Positions 61,407 through 64,000 of a stretch of 64,000 nt of DNA are shown piece after piece. Source of the stretch: Ancylostoma caninum (taxonomy: Eukaryota > Nematoda > Chromadorea > Rhabditida > Ancylostomatidae); assembly GCA_037903475.1 (NCBI GenBank), contig JBAJFG010000615.1, forward strand, positions 2,132,501-2,196,500, read 5' to 3'. A program made the translations under genes and the position numbers. The notes beneath the pieces were generated by a model, which had not been told where the DNA came from, ran no database searches, and was given only the letters and a program-made list of their open reading frames with translations. Within the stretch, counting starts at the first letter, position 1; the number at the start of each line of letters is the position of its first letter.

Positions 61407-62887
61407 AGTTGTGCTTATCTGGCAGTTGTGTTTCTGCTGCAGAGTTGCCAGAGAACGATGTATGTATACCAAAACCTGGAAGAACCAGCGAAATGTATTT
61501 TCAGATTTCAAAAACTGAAGGATGGATGTTCAGCGTTGACGACTACACAATGTGGTTGGAAACGTTCGAAAAATACTGGCTTTACGTCGCTATCGGCAAA
61601 GGTAGCTGAGCTGAAAACTATTCCCGACTTGTGGCAAAATTAGAATCTCACATGCTGCCAGGAACACATGAAGCAGTTGCTTGTCTTTTTATGTCCTTCG
61701 ACCACTCAGTTTCTAAAAAAGAAGACGAGGATATTTACTGTGTAAGGAATGATCTCTTCAGCAATAATCCCTACTTTGTTTGATTACTAACGTTCTCTTT
61801 CTTTTTTGCAGCTTGGTTTGTATTATGTGTGCCCAGAATGGCGAAATTCGGGAATAGGATCTGTTCGATAAAATGATGGCGATCGGTGGACATGCCAATA
61901 CGACTTTGCATGGAGGTAACATATGTATTTATGTATTATTATTCACATACATCTACAGTGAGGTTCGAATTAATTGGTAGATGATATGCGCGGCCCTATA
62001 GGCCGCGGACCAAGTGGCGTGGTGGGAGCTACTGCATCACCGGTCGCGCCGCGCCCACAGGACCGTGGCATCAGCATTTGACATCTCACCATCTGACAAT
62101 TAGGGAGGCGGGGGGACGTGGGGAGAAAACTGCGTTTTATTTTGGATTTTAGATTTTAGGGTGTGGGCAACCACAATTCCAAAAACAAAACCGTATGAAT
62201 ATTTATCTTCAATTAAAATGAACAAAAAATACGTTTGAAATTGGGTTTTCTCAAGTAATTTTGCATCTGCTCACACTTTTTCTCTTATTTTTAACCTTTT
62301 TCGAGAGATTATCATGGTAAAACCACTATTTTCATTAGTTAGTTCTGCCCATCAGAATCAGGAAGTTAAGGGGACCGCAGCTGTTCTTTTCACCCCCTCC
62401 CCCCCCCCCAGCCCAGTCATTTCTGGTCGATTGAGCAGACGAATATGCCCACTTCAGCGTTGACGACAGCATGATTGCGCTGCGATCCAAAATCCCTATA
62501 AAGCCTATCGAAGCGATTATAACGAAGAAAAACATAGAACATTGATCAGCACTGCAGCGAAAGATGATGATCCATGCGGGCGACGGGATTCTGGTGTGCA
62601 AGCCTGCAAATCTGTCAACTCCAGCGACGCTCGCACTATGTATGCAGTGTAGCAGACTAGAGATCCACATTTTCTCAGTCGTTCAACTTCGAACATGATG
62701 AACTTTGTAGGTCTCAGGAAAAACACTTCTAAGACGGCATATTTGCACCTGAGCCTGGATTTGATTTATTGAATTGTTTCAAGTGTTGAAAATGTCACCA
62801 CGATATGCGACAAAGTACGGTTTCTTTGTTTCCATTCCCACTGAGCATATTGTCGTTCCGAAGCTGGTTTCTAAGTACACAATAAAG
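61407..62887 (+). pseudogene. GNAT acetyltransferase-like gene (nematode DUF1248-type), frameshifted
   Basis: Exons: 61407-61601 (5' boundary uncertain), 61644-61741, 61812-61915 and 62784-62887; later exons not identified. The product resembles the nematode-expanded GNAT-like family (DUF1248): WMFSVDDYTMWLETFEKYW, then HEAVACLFMSF, then LGLYYVCPEWRNSGIGS, the acetyl-CoA-binding beta4/alpha3 region with the R-x-x-G-x-G/A-like NSGIGS. The sequence then continues one frame over as FDKMMAIGGHANTTLHG, and the last exon gives MSPRYATKYGF and IPTEHIVVPKLVSKYT. Splice phases agree everywhere except inside the third exon, which is one base too long (or two short) right after NSGIGS. Read literally, translation stops at once. 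It is either a young pseudogene or a sequence error. The C-terminal half is missing or beyond recognition. Confidence 0.65.
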
Positions 62888-63276
62888 GTGAACGCCTACT
62901 ATATGTTTTATGGTTTAGGTTTTTTAGAACTTTCACTTGATAGGACAGAAATTGAATGTTTTCCACCTTGCTTGATCTCTCACGAAGAGTTCTCATTTCA
63001 CGTGTACTTGCGAGGATGCAGAAAAGTTCTAGGATCTGAACGACGTAGACGAAGCGGAATGTGGTCGCCTATGACGTTGGAATTAGTCATCGGAGCCGCG
63101 CTAAATATCTGCATAGATTTCTAAACACTGGAACATGCTACACAAAGGTAGCTTTTATTGTTCCATGAAGTCCGATACTGTATGACTGTACCTTGTCAAA
63201 TGCATCGTTCACATTCAAATGCATCCCAAAAGTTTATGTTAAATCCGAAGCGTCGATTCAGAATTCGCAATTATAA
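62888..63276. other. No further exon recognised
   Basis: The open frame continues from the last GNAT exon to a stop at 63122, but the part after the donor at 62888 does not resemble the expected C-terminal domain. It may hold a degraded last exon. Confidence 0.35.
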
Positions 63277-63747
63277 TACCCTTGCTAAATTCTTTAAAAA
63301 ACTCGGCGCGCGAAGTTGCGTTCTTTTCGTTCCATCTCTACAAATTTGTTGAGGCGCAATATGCTGCAAAATAAAACCAATGGGAAGAACGTAATTCAGC
63401 CCGTAAAATCCAGTCCTATGTAGGGTGAGCTAACTGTGTTCAGCTTCATCATGAAATTTTAAGTGTCCTCGCTTCACCACAATTTTGTCGCGTATCGCTT
63501 GGCTCGCCGCATGCGACGTCGCGCGCTGTTCGCGACGGAATCCCTAGAAATGAAGAACGCTCAAATTTCACAAATTAACATGAAATTTATAGCAAATTGC
63601 TCATGGGTAGGTCGAACAGACATGTACGATTTCCGTGATCTATGCGGACTTTCGATGGACTGCATTCCACCAATTTATAGAGGATGGAACGAAAAGAACG
63701 CAACTTCGCGGGGCGAGTGTACTTTTTTAAAGGATTTGGCGAAGGTA
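63277..63747. repeat. Foldback MITE
   Basis: Arms at 63277-63347 and 63672-63747. CGCGAAGTTGCGTTCTTTTC (left) pairs with GAAAAGAACGCAACTTCGCG (right), and TTCTTTAAAAAACTCG with CGAGTGTACTTTTTTAAAGG. It spans about 470 bp, and the 113-codon plus-strand frame inside it comes from the element. No transposase. Confidence 0.8.
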
Positions 63748-64000
63748 GTGTATCTCTCAGAACCATCTTTTGTTACTGTGCAAGCAAAACACAACTTTTT
63801 TTAACACTTGACCTCTGAAAATAAGAGTAATGGTTTTACGATTGTTCCTGTTATCATGCTCGTTTTTAGTGCTCTTGACTCCACAACTAGAGTAGGCTCG
63901 CAACTTCCTAGCCAAGTGCGAACAATGATAATGCCACCAGTTTCTCCTATATTTTTTGAATGAGGTTTATAGCGAGAATTCTTTAGTCTTTAGTCAACGA

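Noticed and set aside
1..64000. tRNA, rRNA, SL RNA or CRISPR arrays
   Set aside because: I looked for T-loop-like GGTTCGA boxes with matching A boxes, spliced-leader sequence and regularly spaced direct repeats and found none convincing. Isolated TTCGAA tracts at 59.2-59.3 kb are low complexity.
1..64000. Autonomous transposase or reverse transcriptase gene
   Set aside because: No open frame with a DDE/D transposase or a YxDD reverse-transcriptase signature was seen; all mobile elements here look non-autonomous.

Overview
The window is nuclear DNA of a nematode, most likely a clade V (strongylid/rhabditid) species. The evidence is short introns with TTTCAG-like 3' splice sites, AG acceptors placed 0-24 nt upstream of start codons (the spliced-leader trans-splicing arrangement), a flp-6 neuropeptide precursor, and a gene order matching from memory the C. 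elegans T23B12 region (natc-1, mrps-2, mrpl-4, PHD gene). The species cannot be named from the sequence alone. All gene models below were assembled by hand from splice signals and reading phase. Exon phases close for flp-6, BRMS1-like, NAA35, the unknown 177-aa gene, mrps-2 and most of the rest.

Layout. 1-19.4 kb: no gene I can defend. It holds several miniature inverted-repeat elements, an intact non-autonomous TA-flanked element with perfect ends and an exon-like insert (8.3-8.85 kb), a TA microsatellite and a few coding-like scraps. 19.48-23.40 kb (+): flp-6, five exons, five KSAYMRFamide copies. 24.6-57.05 kb (-): a dense same-strand series read from right to left: BRMS1/SDS3-family protein, NAA35 (NatC auxiliary subunit, 19 exons, 728 aa), an unrecognised 177-aa protein, MRPS2, MRPL4, a TTK/MPS1-family kinase, and a PHD-finger protein. 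Gaps between the first five genes are about 190-370 bp and each start has a nearby splice acceptor, so this looks like a trans-spliced operon. The gaps before the kinase and the PHD gene are larger (about 0.8-0.95 kb), so those two may have their own promoters. 57-64 kb: foldback repeats, coding-like scraps and a frameshifted GNAT acetyltransferase-like gene (+).

How the genes relate: the operon-like group combines co-translational N-terminal acetylation (NAA35), mitochondrial translation (MRPS2, MRPL4), chromatin repression or reading (BRMS1-like, PHD) and mitotic checkpoint signalling (TTK). This is the growth and housekeeping mixture typical of nematode operons. flp-6 lies tail-to-tail with the end of the series.

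The most notable observation is the TTK/MPS1 kinase. C. elegans is known to lack MPS1, yet here the gene sits between orthologues of two genes that appear to be neighbours in C. elegans (mrpl-4 and the PHD gene). The window may therefore preserve the ancestral site from which MPS1 was lost.
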